A stretch of DNA of 64,000 nucleotides from Oleidesulfovibrio sp047973035 (GCF_047973035.1 NZ_JBKEBF010000041.1:1-64000); one strand, 5' to 3'. Counted from the first letter of the stretch, positions 17,894 to 26,792 are shown. A program made the numbers and translations. Notes: generated by a model from the sequence alone, not told the origin.

Positions 17894-19301
17894 GCTGCAC
17901 CGCGTAGTCATAACGGGCTACGGGGCGATCACGCCATTGGGGAACACGCCGGATGCCATCTGCGATGCGCTGAAAAACGGGCAGACCGCCTTTGAATGTT
18001 CAGCGCACCTTGCAGGTGTGGCTCAGTGCCCTGCAGATTTTTGCGCAGACACAGCCCTAAAGGGCTGGCGCCATCGCCGCTACCTGAATCGCGGAGCAGC
18101 AATGGCCGTTGCCGCGACAAAGCAGGCCGTCCGATCAGCCGGACTGCAAAACAGTATACCGTACAATTGCGGTGTGTTTGCAGGCAGCGGCCCTAATCTG
18201 GACATAGGCAGTGACTTTGCGGACATCCAAGGTGGAAACCTTGATCAGGCCGGATTATCCGCACTCTGGATGCTGCGGTATCTGCCCAACACTGCTGCGT
18301 CTGCCATCAGTCAGATGCAGGGGGCTCACGGCGAAAACATGACCTTGGGCACAGCCTGTGCCGCTTCATTGCAAGCAATCGGCGAAGCATTCAGACGCAT
18401 CCGGTACGGAGTCATGCCTATGGCGCTGGCTGGCGGCGGCGATTCGCGCCTGTCACATGGCGGGCTGCTGGCATATGCCAAGGCCGGAGCTCTGGCTCCG
18501 TGCAGTAAAACGAAAAATGACGGTTCCCTGCCGCCCGACCAGGCCTGCCGCCCCTTTGATACTTCGCGACAAGGCTTTGTTGCCGGAGAAGGCGGAGCCA
18601 TGTTCGTACTGGAGTCGTTGGAACATGCACTAGCCAGAGGAGTACGCCCGCTGGCAGAAGTTTGCGGGTATGGATGTTCCATGGACGGTCATGCCATGAC
18701 CGCCCCACACCCTGAGGGTGCATACGCCGAGTTGGCAGTTCGAAGCGCATTGAATGAAGCGGGGATAATGCCTCATGAGCTTGCCGCAGTATGCGCCCAC
18801 GGCACCGGAACCCCCCGCAATGATGAAGCCGAAGCGGCCATGCTAGACCGGCTGTTTGCAGGCAACACCTCGTCGCCGATTCTGGCGCTGAAGTCATGGA
18901 CAGGACATTGCGCTTCCGCCTGTGGTGCAGTGGAGCTGGCAGTGCTGCTTGCCTGTACAGGTCAGGGATTTTTGCCTGCCATCCGCAATCTGCGCCTACC
19001 GCTTATAGATGAACTTAGCTTTCTGACCGGTCAGCAATCATTCAGTTGCGCACAATGGCCCCTCGACGCTTCCAAAAAACATGAGAGCGCAACCGAGCAC
19101 AATCTCGGACTAAATGCTGTGGAATCACCTTCCTTCCTCTCTTGTTCCAGCGGTAATGGTCAGCATAACGCACATAACAGGGCGCAGGAAATAACTACCC
19201 AAGGCACACGCAGCAACAGTCACGTATTGCTGGAGAGTTTTGGTTTCGGCGGTCAGAACGCGGCATTAGTTGTGCGACCATTTGCCGGAAGTAGCTCATG
19301 A
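17883..19301 (+). CDS. FabF-like beta-ketoacyl-ACP synthase of the biotin operon
   Basis: A condensing enzyme of the KAS I/II type, 472 residues. The Cys-His-His triad is intact: Cys159 (GTACAASLQ), His306 (AHGTGTPRND) and His342 with Lys337 (KSWTGHCASACGAVE). The conserved tail ESFGFGGQNA is at 451-460, but a polar segment of about 50 residues (395-446, rich in Asn, Ser, His, Gln) separates it from the core, where FabF has only a few residues. The start at 17883 gives the canonical HRVVITGYGAITPLG. It should elongate an acyl-ACP with malonyl units toward pimeloyl-ACP; the primer is unknown. Confidence 0.92.
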   Translation: MTAKLHRVVITGYGAITPLGNTPDAICDALKNGQTAFECSAHLAGVAQCPADFCADTALKGWRHRRYLNRGAAMAVAATKQAVRSAGLQNSIPYNCGVFAGSGPNLDIGSDFADIQGGNLDQAGLSALWMLRYLPNTAASAISQMQGAHGENMTLGTACAASLQAIGEAFRRIRYGVMPMALAGGGDSRLSHGGLLAYAKAGALAPCSKTKNDGSLPPDQACRPFDTSRQGFVAGEGGAMFVLESLEHALARGVRPLAEVCGYGCSMDGHAMTAPHPEGAYAELAVRSALNEAGIMPHELAAVCAHGTGTPRNDEAEAAMLDRLFAGNTSSPILALKSWTGHCASACGAVELAVLLACTGQGFLPAIRNLRLPLIDELSFLTGQQSFSCAQWPLDASKKHESATEHNLGLNAVESPSFLSCSSGNGQHNAHNRAQEITTQGTRSNSHVLLESFGFGGQNAALVVRPFAGSSS

Positions 19302-19478
19302 GTAAGGCAAAGCATCTGGCACTGTTCCGGATGAAACGTATTGCGTGTTTCAACCGGCATACAAAACACTGTATCCCATAGAGTTCAAATATTTTTTTCG
19401 AACTATGCAAATCTGCACAACGTCAATCAGCGCAAACCCGCATCAATAGTAAGCAACGCCCACCATCTGACTAACGCC

Positions 19479-20234
19479 ATGACAAGCCATACCATCACTA
19501 TACATAGCGGCCTTACGCCAGACACAGTTACCGGACGCAGTAATATATTTGTGATACCGCACTCGCTGGAAAAAGTTCACCGCAACACCATATACGGCAC
19601 ACTTGCACTGCCAGCAGAGGCTCCGGCATGCTGGTATGTAACGGAGGCCCTTGCCCAGCTTGCCGCCCTGCATACTCGCTGGCTTTGCAATTTCTCCTGT
19701 CATGCATTTCTGCTTAGTGTACGTGAGCTTCCGTTATTTCCAACCCCAGTTCCGGACACCCGCAAGGCATATGCGCCTGAGCCTGAAACGGCGTTCCCGC
19801 TCCCGCAGCAGAAGGAGCCCACCATGCCTCTGCTGCTGCATGGACCAGCACACTTTTTTGAATCACAACCGGCAGCGCTGCCGGCCCTGACGGCGCACGA
19901 CAAGCCCCTCGTCAATGTCAGCGGAGGTCATGTCAGCGGCCAGAGTCTTCAGCCGCACCAAACAGCCTCAGACACCAACGGACTATCCAACCCTGACGTA
20001 AAGAAAACTCAATGTTGCACAAGTCCGCACTGCTACCCCATGCAGGCCAGCCTGACAGCACAGACCGGCACAGATGCAAACCGTGCGTTTGAGTACGCTG
20101 TACAGCTTAAGCTGCCGGATCAGACAGTTACCGGAACTTTACGCACAGGTACCACTCCGTATGATGCACGATTTTCTGCAGAAATTCTTTCCAGTCGCTA
20201 CCGGAGGCTCTTTTCATGGTTGCAGCATCGCTAG
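19479..20234 (+). CDS. Second hotdog-like protein of the biotin operon with a long insertion
   Basis: A 251-residue protein I read as a divergent ApeP/FabZ-like hotdog. Residues 38-85 contain TEALAQLAALHTRW, matching the Glu-bearing helix of dehydratases (Glu56), while no His is found at the position expected for the partner residue. A Pro/Gln/Ser/Cys-rich stretch of about 110 residues (about 88-200) interrupts the fold, and the last 45 residues (FEYAVQLKLPDQTVTGTLRT onward) look like the closing beta strands. The ATG at 19479 lacks a clear ribosome binding site. The stop overlaps bioF by 19 bases, so it belongs to the operon. Assignment is by pattern and context and needs a structure prediction. 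Confidence 0.6.
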   Translation: MTSHTITIHSGLTPDTVTGRSNIFVIPHSLEKVHRNTIYGTLALPAEAPACWYVTEALAQLAALHTRWLCNFSCHAFLLSVRELPLFPTPVPDTRKAYAPEPETAFPLPQQKEPTMPLLLHGPAHFFESQPAALPALTAHDKPLVNVSGGHVSGQSLQPHQTASDTNGLSNPDVKKTQCCTSPHCYPMQASLTAQTGTDANRAFEYAVQLKLPDQTVTGTLRTGTTPYDARFSAEILSSRYRRLFSWLQHR

Positions 20235-21376
20235 ACGCACGCATCAAAGCAATACGCAATGCAGGGTTGTACCGTTCCAGACCCGTGCCGGAAAAACGCG
20301 ACGGCAAGTGGATTGAACTGGACGGCATCCGCATGTTGAACCTTGCTTCCAACGATTATCTGGGACTAGCCACTGATGCAGAGTGGCAAAAAAAAGTAGC
20401 TGCCTGCTTTGCATTGCACCCGCCTTCTGCTTCGGCATCACCTTTAGCCGGTGGGCACTCCCGCGCCATTCAGCAGGCAGAAGAAGCGTTGGCAGAATAT
20501 TTCGGCTATGCGGAGTGCCTGCTTCTGCCCAGTGGCTATCAGGCGAACCTTGCCGTCCTGTGGGGGCTGTCAACAGATCAGACTACCGTTTTCTACGACA
20601 AACGCATTCATGCCAGCAGTGCTGCCGGGCTAAGGGGAACGCCCGCCTCCCCTTGCGGCTTCAATCACAACAACATTGCCCACCTGCGCCGCAGGCTGGA
20701 TGCTATGCCAGCGTCAGATTTGGCAGGCCGCGATGCACTGGTGCTGGTGGAATCTCTTTACAGCATGGACGGCGACAGCCCCGACTTTGCGGCATTATCC
20801 GCCCTGAAGGCAGAATACAACTTTACTCTTGCAGCAGATGAGGCTCATGCCTTCGGCGTGCTGGGCAAAGGCGGTCGCGGGCTTGCCGCAGGACATGCAG
20901 ACGTTGCGGTAGGAACACTGGGCAAAGCTCTTGGATTGTTCGGGGCGTTCATTCTGCTGCCGAAGGGCTGGACAGAGTATCTGTGCAATTTGGCATCGCC
21001 GCTGATTTACTCAACGGCGTTACCTGATGCGCACGCGGCCTGCGTTGCCATGTTGCCGGAACAGCTGGCGGCCATGGATGAACAGCGCGAGCGGGTTGCC
21101 GCCACCGGCAAGCTGATGCGTGAAGAACTGCGCCTGTACGGGCTGCCCGTACACGGCAGCGCGCATATTCTGGCTGTGGAAATAGGGGACGAAGAGAAAG
21201 CAACCGCCGCTGCTGCCGCCCTGAAAAACCGGGGCATTTTTGCATTGGCGGCCCGTCACCCCACTGTACCAAAACGAAGAGCCGTCATTCGCTTCGGAAT
21301 AACGGCTCTGCATACGGCCCGCGACGCTGAGGTATGCGTGCGCGCCCTTACGACGATCCTGCGAGGTATGTCATGA
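20216..21376 (+). CDS. bioF: 8-Amino-7-oxononanoate synthase
   Basis: A PLP-dependent alpha-oxoamine synthase that joins pimeloyl-ACP (or CoA) with L-alanine. It has 386 residues. Visible motifs are NLASNDYLGLA, AGGHSRAIQQAEEALA, ADEAHAFGVLG and the PLP lysine in VGTLGKALG. It overlaps the hotdog2 stop by 19 bases and the bioD start by 4. Its likely substrate is the pimeloyl thioester made by the preceding genes. Confidence 0.96.
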   Translation: MVAASLDARIKAIRNAGLYRSRPVPEKRDGKWIELDGIRMLNLASNDYLGLATDAEWQKKVAACFALHPPSASASPLAGGHSRAIQQAEEALAEYFGYAECLLLPSGYQANLAVLWGLSTDQTTVFYDKRIHASSAAGLRGTPASPCGFNHNNIAHLRRRLDAMPASDLAGRDALVLVESLYSMDGDSPDFAALSALKAEYNFTLAADEAHAFGVLGKGGRGLAAGHADVAVGTLGKALGLFGAFILLPKGWTEYLCNLASPLIYSTALPDAHAACVAMLPEQLAAMDEQRERVAATGKLMREELRLYGLPVHGSAHILAVEIGDEEKATAAAAALKNRGIFALAARHPTVPKRRAVIRFGITALHTARDAEVCVRALTTILRGMS

Positions 21377-22086
21377 ATCATCGTTCTCCGTTGCCATGCC
21401 ACCTGTTTGTTACAGGCACCGACACCGGCGTGGGAAAAACTGTGGTCAGCCTGCTGCTGCTTAAAGCATTATACGGGCGCGGGCACATGGCCCGTTACTT
21501 TAAGCCGGTACAGACCGGTTGCAGTTCTCCCGATGATGCGGACAGCGATGCCCGCTTCATCCATAAATTTTATCCGCCTCTGCATGGTGTACCGGCGGCT
21601 CAGTCCACCGGCCTGTGCTACAAGGCTCCCAAGGCCCCGCTCTATGCCGCGCGGGATGAAGGGCACGGCATAGAGACGGAAACCATCTTGCACAGACTGG
21701 CATATCTGTGCAGGGAAAAGGCGCCCCTCGTAGCGGAAGGTGCAGGTGGCCTGCTGGTACCCGTCAATACTCAGACGACCTTTCTCGATCTTATCGAAAA
21801 AGCTGGCATTCGTCCGGTGCTGGTTGCCCGTACGGGGCTTGGTACCATCAACCACACACTCCTCTCGCTCGAGGCGCTTCGGCTGCGGGACATGAAACCG
21901 GCAGGGATCTTGTTTGTTGAAGCAAGGGATAAACCCACTCCCGCAGCCTTGGTTCAGGAAAACATGGACGCCGTGTCCACTTTTTCCGGAATATCTGTAT
22001 GCGGTGTCATACCGCATATTTCTGATTTTAGTTCTCCGCCGCCTGAAGCCATGAAAGCTGTCGGGCGGCTGCTTGATTCGCTGTAG
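21373..22086 (+). CDS. bioD: Dethiobiotin synthetase
   Basis: An ATP-dependent ligase that closes the ureido ring of dethiobiotin using CO2. It has 237 residues, with the P-loop GTDTGVGKT near the N-terminus, YFKPVQTG, and the glycine-rich VAEGAGGLLVPV. The ATG at 21373 overlaps the bioF stop (ATGA), giving coupled translation. It is the last gene of the biotin operon and converges on lysA. Confidence 0.96.
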   Translation: MNHRSPLPCHLFVTGTDTGVGKTVVSLLLLKALYGRGHMARYFKPVQTGCSSPDDADSDARFIHKFYPPLHGVPAAQSTGLCYKAPKAPLYAARDEGHGIETETILHRLAYLCREKAPLVAEGAGGLLVPVNTQTTFLDLIEKAGIRPVLVARTGLGTINHTLLSLEALRLRDMKPAGILFVEARDKPTPAALVQENMDAVSTFSGISVCGVIPHISDFSSPPPEAMKAVGRLLDSL

Positions 22087-22096
22087 CGTACTATTG

Positions 22097-22121
22097 CCGC
22101 CCGCAGGGGAACGGGCGGGCC
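22097..22121. terminator. G+C hairpin between convergent bioD and lysA
   Basis: A GCCCGC/GCGGGC stem lies 11 bases after the bioD stop and 11 before the lysA stop. No T run follows on either strand, so it may act only partly as a terminator. Confidence 0.4.
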
Positions 22122-22131
22122 ACAAGCGCTA

Positions 22132-23430
22132 TTACATATTTGCAGCTTTCTTGCTTTCTTCCGCCGTTGCGGCAAACTCCGGATAAAACGAAAGCAGGTC
22201 TTCAATCGTTTCGCGGCGGCGGATCAGCTTGTCCTTTCCGTCGCTATCGATAAGCACCTCTGCGGGACGCTGGCGCTGGTTATAGCTGGAGCACATGGCA
22301 AAGCCGTATGCGCCCGAGTCAAGCATACCGACGATGTCACCTTCCTGAATCTCGGGCAGGTCGCGTTCTCTTGCCATGATGTCGCCGGATTCGCAGATAT
22401 TGCCCACCACAGTCTGAAGCATTGTTTCCGCAACCGGTGTGCCGTCTTCGCGGTAGATTTCCACATCATGGTGGGCATCATACATTACGGGACGTTGCAA
22501 CACGTTAAAGCCAAGGTCTGTACCTGCAAAACGACGGGGGCCGTTATTCTTTACCGAATGCACGGTACCCAGCACTACGCCGCATTCCGCAACCACGTAC
22601 CGGCCGGGTTCAATCATAAAACGCCCCTGATAGCCGGTACGTTCCGCCCATTCGCTAATGCAGGCATGAAGCTGTTCGCCCATGGCCTGCATATCCAGAC
22701 GGGCCTGTCCTTCGTACTTTCTGTACGGAATGCCGAAGCCGCCGCCGAAGTCGATAACTTCGATATCATCCCACTGTTCTGCTTCACGCAGTAGGAACTT
22801 CATGGCTTCAATGTAGCTGTCAGGTTCCATAAACAGCGAGCCGATGTGCTGGTTCAGACCGGCAAGGGTAAGGTCGTAACGCGCAAGTATCTCGCGCACC
22901 TTGTCACCATCATCGGGGCCGATTCCGAATTTGGTGTCCTTACCGCCGGTAACAACTTTTGCGTGGTGTCCGGCCCCTATACCGGGGTTGATGCGAATCA
23001 TCACCTTGCCGCCGGGATTCACCTGTCCGAGCAGTTCCAGCTGGGCAAGAGAGTCCACGCTGACAAGCAGGCCGTGCTCTACAGCATTACGCAACTCTTC
23101 TGCTGATACGTTGTTGCAGACATAGGTAATCTCGTCGGGAGTGAATCCCGCTGCAAGGTGCATGGCGATTTCGCCCGGGGACATGGCATCCACCACCAGA
23201 CCTTCAGACCGGATGATACGCAGAAGCGACAGGTTGGCATTGGCCTTTGCTGAATAGTTCACGCGGAACCCGGGGTGTGAGGACAGCGCTTTCAGCTCGC
23301 GGCAACGCTTGCGCAGTATGTTTTCGTTGTAGACATACAGCGGGCTGCCGTAGGTTTCGACCAGTTCCATAGGCGTGGAAAGCCCGTAAAATTCCTGCTC
23401 ATCAGTCACAGCGGAACGAACGTTCGACAT
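22132..23430 (-). CDS. lysA: Diaminopimelate decarboxylase
   Basis: A fold-III PLP enzyme that converts meso-diaminopimelate to L-lysine. The PLP lysine is Lys62 (YSAKANAN). The glycine-rich phosphate loop reads DFGGGFGIPY, and the EPGRYVVAECG and VVGNICESGD (active-site Cys) motifs are present. The length of 432 residues is normal. It lies 21 bases behind a TrmB-type regulator on the same strand, so the two form one transcript. Regulation of lysine supply by that regulator is inferred from the arrangement. Confidence 0.93.
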   Translation of the reverse strand: MSNVRSAVTDEQEFYGLSTPMELVETYGSPLYVYNENILRKRCRELKALSSHPGFRVNYSAKANANLSLLRIIRSEGLVVDAMSPGEIAMHLAAGFTPDEITYVCNNVSAEELRNAVEHGLLVSVDSLAQLELLGQVNPGGKVMIRINPGIGAGHHAKVVTGGKDTKFGIGPDDGDKVREILARYDLTLAGLNQHIGSLFMEPDSYIEAMKFLLREAEQWDDIEVIDFGGGFGIPYRKYEGQARLDMQAMGEQLHACISEWAERTGYQGRFMIEPGRYVVAECGVVLGTVHSVKNNGPRRFAGTDLGFNVLQRPVMYDAHHDVEIYREDGTPVAETMLQTVVGNICESGDIMARERDLPEIQEGDIVGMLDSGAYGFAMCSSYNQRQRPAEVLIDSDGKDKLIRRRETIEDLLSFYPEFAATAEESKKAANM

Positions 23431-23451
23431 TGTTATCTCCCTTGGAGCGCG

Positions 23452-24189
23452 CTACTCGGCAACGCTTTCCATCGGCTCTGTGCCACCGACACCAGAGCGT
23501 ATCTTGATAAGTTCAATTTCATTAAGCAGCGCCTCGCGCATCAGATACACAAGGTGTTCATTGGCAGAGTAAAGACACTGGCCGGTACGTTTGGCCTGCT
23601 CCACTATGCCGGTGATGACTTCGCGGGTGTCTGCAATAAGTTTGATATGACCCGACCCGGCGGAGTTCTGCATAAAAATGGCACCCGGAACGTCCGGATC
23701 AGTATTGGACAGGATAACCACCTTGAGCCCGCGCTGCACACAGTCAATCATATCCTGACGAAAGCTTGCGGCATTGTCCGCATGCATGGATATGTAGACT
23801 CGCAGTTGCGCCAATTGCAGCATGTTGCGGATTTTATCCATGGTGTTCTGGTAGCCGCTTACGGTCAGATAAGGCGTTTCTACCGGTTGTTCTTCCGGCA
23901 GGTGCTGGTCCAGATATTCAAGCGTTTCGTCACAGTGCCTGCGGATGGAAACAAGCAGTTCCTTGCGGGGCGTCGGCACGTATTTGCTGGTATCATCGCT
24001 GGATGCCACCGCACCGCCTTTTTCAACCAGACTCGAAAGCGCGGCGTATGCATTTGAACGGGAAATACCGGCAAGCTTTGCAGCCTCATACCCTGTAAGC
24101 GCTCCGTTACGGCACAACGTGACGTACATAATGGATTCCTGCTGGGTAAAACCGAACCGTTTCAATGCCTTGATGATATCGCTGTCCAT
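23452..24189 (-). CDS. TrmB-family transcriptional regulator
   Basis: A 245-residue DNA-binding regulator. An N-terminal winged helix (LKRFGFTQQESIMYVTLCRN, then GYEAAKLAGISRSNAYAALS) is followed by a phospholipase-D-like ligand-binding domain. It is the first gene of a unit with lysA. A 20-base perfect palindrome sits at its promoter (24215-24234), so it probably represses itself and lysA. The ligand is unknown; lysine or a related metabolite would fit. Confidence 0.85.
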   Translation of the reverse strand: MDSDIIKALKRFGFTQQESIMYVTLCRNGALTGYEAAKLAGISRSNAYAALSSLVEKGGAVASSDDTSKYVPTPRKELLVSIRRHCDETLEYLDQHLPEEQPVETPYLTVSGYQNTMDKIRNMLQLAQLRVYISMHADNAASFRQDMIDCVQRGLKVVILSNTDPDVPGAIFMQNSAGSGHIKLIADTREVITGIVEQAKRTGQCLYSANEHLVYLMREALLNEIELIKIRSGVGGTEPMESVAE

Positions 24190-24214
24190 AAAATTTTTCC
24201 TGTCACGCGCTAGC

Positions 24215-24234
24215 GTAGTACTAATTAGTACTAC
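24215..24234. promoter_or_regulatory. Perfect 20-base palindrome, probable operator of the trmB-like/lysA unit
   Basis: GTAGTACTAATTAGTACTAC is its own reverse complement. It lies directly after the predicted -10 element on the minus strand, 26 bases upstream of the regulator start, where a bound repressor would block transcription. Confidence 0.75.
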
Positions 24235-24259
24235 TATAATTTATTTGCCCTGTTGTCAA
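24233..24259 (-). promoter_or_regulatory. Probable promoter of the trmB-like/lysA unit
   Basis: On the minus strand TTGACA (24259-24254) and TATAGT (24238-24233) are spaced by 15 bases, just ahead of the palindrome. Confidence 0.6.
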
Positions 24260-24277
24260 TACAATCAGTCACAAAAA

Positions 24278-24292
24278 TGAAAACCATTTTCA
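24278..24292. promoter_or_regulatory. Fur-box-like palindrome
   Basis: TGAAAACCATTTTCA matches the Fur core TGATAATNATTATCA in 11 of 14 defined positions and is nearly symmetric. It lies upstream of the lysA-unit -35 element and 230 bases before the divergent amidohydrolase. The rest of this intergenic region (24293-24521) shows no gene. Confidence 0.35.
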
Positions 24293-24521
24293 ACAAAAAA
24301 CGCATTTATTCCATGTCCCCATACGGGACTGACCAGTCTACCCGTGCTTGCCGCGCCCGGCAACGGATACACTGATGGCGGATTGCGAGGGATGTTTACC
24401 TTGCTGCTATTTTTCTCTAACGTATCGACGCCATACTATAAAACGGCTTTGATCATCCTATGATATCAATATGCCTTAGTTCCTTTTTAATGAAACAAAA
24501 CACCATCGTACGGAAGCTACC

Positions 24522-25724
24522 ATGACATACACTTCAGCTGCAGAAACAATCAGCCAACTTGCAAAACAAGGTCACAACTCTGTTGTGGAATACCGTCACC
24601 ACTTGCATCGTTTTCCGGAAGTAAGCGAAGCAGAAGAACAGACTGCCGCGTATATTTCTTCACGGCTGGATGTACTTGGCATCGACCACACCTCAGGCAT
24701 TGCCGGTCACGGCATCTGCGGCCTCATCGATACCGGCATCGAAGGTCCTACGGTTTTGCTGCGGGCGGATATGGACGCACTTCCCGTCACTGAGCAGGCA
24801 GACCTACCCTACAAGTCACAGAATGATGGCGTCATGCATGCCTGCGGGCATGATTGCCACATGGCCATGCTGCTGGGCGTGGCAGACGTATTGAATACTA
24901 TGGCGCAAGACGCTGCCGCATACGGCCTGCAGGGCAAGATCAAACTGGTTTTCCAGCCGGCGGAAGAATACCCCGGCGGTGCTAAACCGATGATTGATGC
25001 CGGAGTAATGGACAATCCGCATGTTGATTATTGCCTGGGCGCTCATGTCTGGCCTGAGCAGCCCGAAGGTAAAGTATCCGTAACCACAGGTCCCATGATG
25101 GCAGCTATGGACCGCTTTGATATTACCATCAAAGGCAAAGGCGGCCATGCAGCAAAGCCGCATCATTGCGTGGATGCGCTGGAAATAGGTACGCAGGTAA
25201 TAGCCGCCATGCAGCGTATCATCAGCCGCAAAGTTGACCCGCTGAAGCCGGCTCTGCTTACGGTGGGAGAATTCAAGGCAGGCAGCGCGTTCAACGTCAT
25301 CCCGGGTGAAGCATACCTTTGCGGTACGCTGCGTACGTTTGATGCAGACATCCGCGCACAATGGCAGCCGCTTATCCGGCAGGTGGTGGAAGGTGTTTGC
25401 GCATCCATGGGTGCCACAGCCGATATACTTTTCCGCTCCGGATACCCTGCCGTAGTAAATGACGCAGAAGTCGCCGACATAGTCAGACAGGCCGCAACTG
25501 CGGTTCTGGGTGAAGACGCAATCCTGCATGACCAGAGCATGGGCGGCGAAGATATGGCGTATTTTCTTGAACGCGCCCCCGGTTGTTTCTACTTTATCGG
25601 TAGCGGCTTTGATGGGTGTGCCCCGAGCCACAATCCGCACTTTCAGGTGCATGACCACATCTTGCAGCATGGGGTCGAAATAATGTGCCGTGCCGCGGTG
25701 GTTCTTTTGCAGCACACAAAATAG
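24522..25724 (+). CDS. M20 family metallo-amidohydrolase
   Basis: A dinuclear-metal amidohydrolase of the M20D subfamily (N-acyl-amino-acid amidohydrolase, hippuricase, N-acetyl-diaminopimelate deacetylase type), 400 residues. Metal-site motifs seen are VLLRADMDALPV, HACGHDCHMA, QPAEEYPGGAKPMIDAG and the C-terminal SMGGEDMAYF; the lid domain carries GKGGHAAKPHHCVDA. Divergence from the lysA unit makes an acyl-diaminopimelate or acyl-amino-acid substrate attractive, but the sequence does not settle this. Confidence 0.88.
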   Translation: MTYTSAAETISQLAKQGHNSVVEYRHHLHRFPEVSEAEEQTAAYISSRLDVLGIDHTSGIAGHGICGLIDTGIEGPTVLLRADMDALPVTEQADLPYKSQNDGVMHACGHDCHMAMLLGVADVLNTMAQDAAAYGLQGKIKLVFQPAEEYPGGAKPMIDAGVMDNPHVDYCLGAHVWPEQPEGKVSVTTGPMMAAMDRFDITIKGKGGHAAKPHHCVDALEIGTQVIAAMQRIISRKVDPLKPALLTVGEFKAGSAFNVIPGEAYLCGTLRTFDADIRAQWQPLIRQVVEGVCASMGATADILFRSGYPAVVNDAEVADIVRQAATAVLGEDAILHDQSMGGEDMAYFLERAPGCFYFIGSGFDGCAPSHNPHFQVHDHILQHGVEIMCRAAVVLLQHTK

Positions 25725-25875
25725 CATCCGCCACAAGTTTGAAAGCATACTGACAAAATAACTTCTGCGGCTGCTTTGCGGTAACTCGCTCGTTTAAAAA
25801 CGCTTTGACTTTCAATGCTGAACAAGCCATGCTCAATGCTATTTATTTATGCCTAAACCCTTTAAGGAGCTATCT

Positions 25876-26298
25876 ATGGCTATCAAAAACGGCGACACCG
25901 TACGTGTCCACTACACAGGAACTCTTGATGACGGCACGGTGTTCGACACTTCCCGCGAGCGCGAGCCGCTGGAATTCAAGATGGGCGAAGGTATGCTCAT
26001 CCCCGGTTTTGAAGCAGCGTTGATGGGTCTTGCCGCCGGCGATTCCACTAAAACCACCATTCAGCCTGACGATGCTTATGGCGAACCTAACGACGACCTC
26101 ATTCTGGCAGTCGCACGTGAACAGGTTCCCTCGCACATCACCCCTGAAGTGGGTATGATGCTGCAGCTTCAGACCGAAGAAGGCATGATGGACGTAACCA
26201 TTACCGACGTTACCGAAGAACAGGTAGTGCTGGACGCCAACCACCCGCTGGCAGGCGAAGCGCTGACCTTCGAAATTGAAGTAGTAGAAGTACTGTAG
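25876..26298 (+). CDS. SlyD-like FKBP-type peptidyl-prolyl isomerase
   Basis: A 140-residue cytoplasmic prolyl isomerase and chaperone. The FKBP half reads VRVHYTGTLDDGTVFDTS and GMLIPGFEAALMGLAAGD. The insert-in-flap domain (about 70-115) and the hallmark DANHPLAGEALTFEIEV follow. It lacks the His/Cys-rich metal-binding tail of E. coli SlyD. AAGGAG precedes the ATG at 25876; upstream in-frame codons are not supported. Confidence 0.93.
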   Translation: MAIKNGDTVRVHYTGTLDDGTVFDTSREREPLEFKMGEGMLIPGFEAALMGLAAGDSTKTTIQPDDAYGEPNDDLILAVAREQVPSHITPEVGMMLQLQTEEGMMDVTITDVTEEQVVLDANHPLAGEALTFEIEVVEVL

Positions 26299-26324
26299 TC
26301 TACATAAGCACACACGTGCTTTTT

Positions 26325-26358
26325 AACGCCGCAGGTGTCATGCCTGCGGCGTTTTTAT
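26325..26358 (+). terminator. Terminator of the FKBP gene
   Basis: A perfect 11-base stem AACGCCGCAGG/CCTGCGGCGTT with a 7-base loop runs into TTTTTAT. Confidence 0.9.
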
Positions 26359-26405
26359 ATATGCCCTGCAAAGCAACCCCCGCAACACAAAGCATACAAA
26401 AAGCA

Positions 26406-26792
26406 CTACTCCGCTTTGCGGTGTCCGGAAAACTCCACCTGTTCCTTTCCCCATTCGTACAGTTTGTTCATTGCAGGAAGAAGCTTGCGACCTCTTTCTG
26501 TCAAAGAATACTCGACTCGCGGCGGCACTTCCTGATGCTGAACCCGCAGAACAAGACCGCTCTGCTCAAGTTCCTTTAAAGATTTCGTAAGCATCATATT
26601 CGTTATTCCCGTCACACTCCGCTTAAGCTCGTTGTAACGAACCACCTGCCGATCAGCCAGATGCCAGATTATGGGCAGCTTCCATTTTCCGCCGATAAGA
26701 TCCAGCGCATAGAGAATCGGGCATGTTACCTCTCCTCCGTAAAGGGACTTTGCAGCCGGCAAGGTCAATTTGTATGCGACTTTCTTTTTCAT
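26406..26792 (-). CDS. HxlR-family transcriptional regulator
   Basis: A 128-residue winged-helix regulator. The family signature CPILYALDLIGGKWKLPIIW, then RYNELKRSVTGITNMMLTKS and LVLRVQHQEVPPRVEYSLTE are all present. HxlR proteins often sense aldehydes, quinones or oxidants, with the N-terminal Cys (here Cys24) as sensor. It is divergent from a flavodoxin-fold reductase, the usual partner of such regulators, and probably controls it. Confidence 0.92.
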   Translation of the reverse strand: MKKKVAYKLTLPAAKSLYGGEVTCPILYALDLIGGKWKLPIIWHLADRQVVRYNELKRSVTGITNMMLTKSLKELEQSGLVLRVQHQEVPPRVEYSLTERGRKLLPAMNKLYEWGKEQVEFSGHRKAE

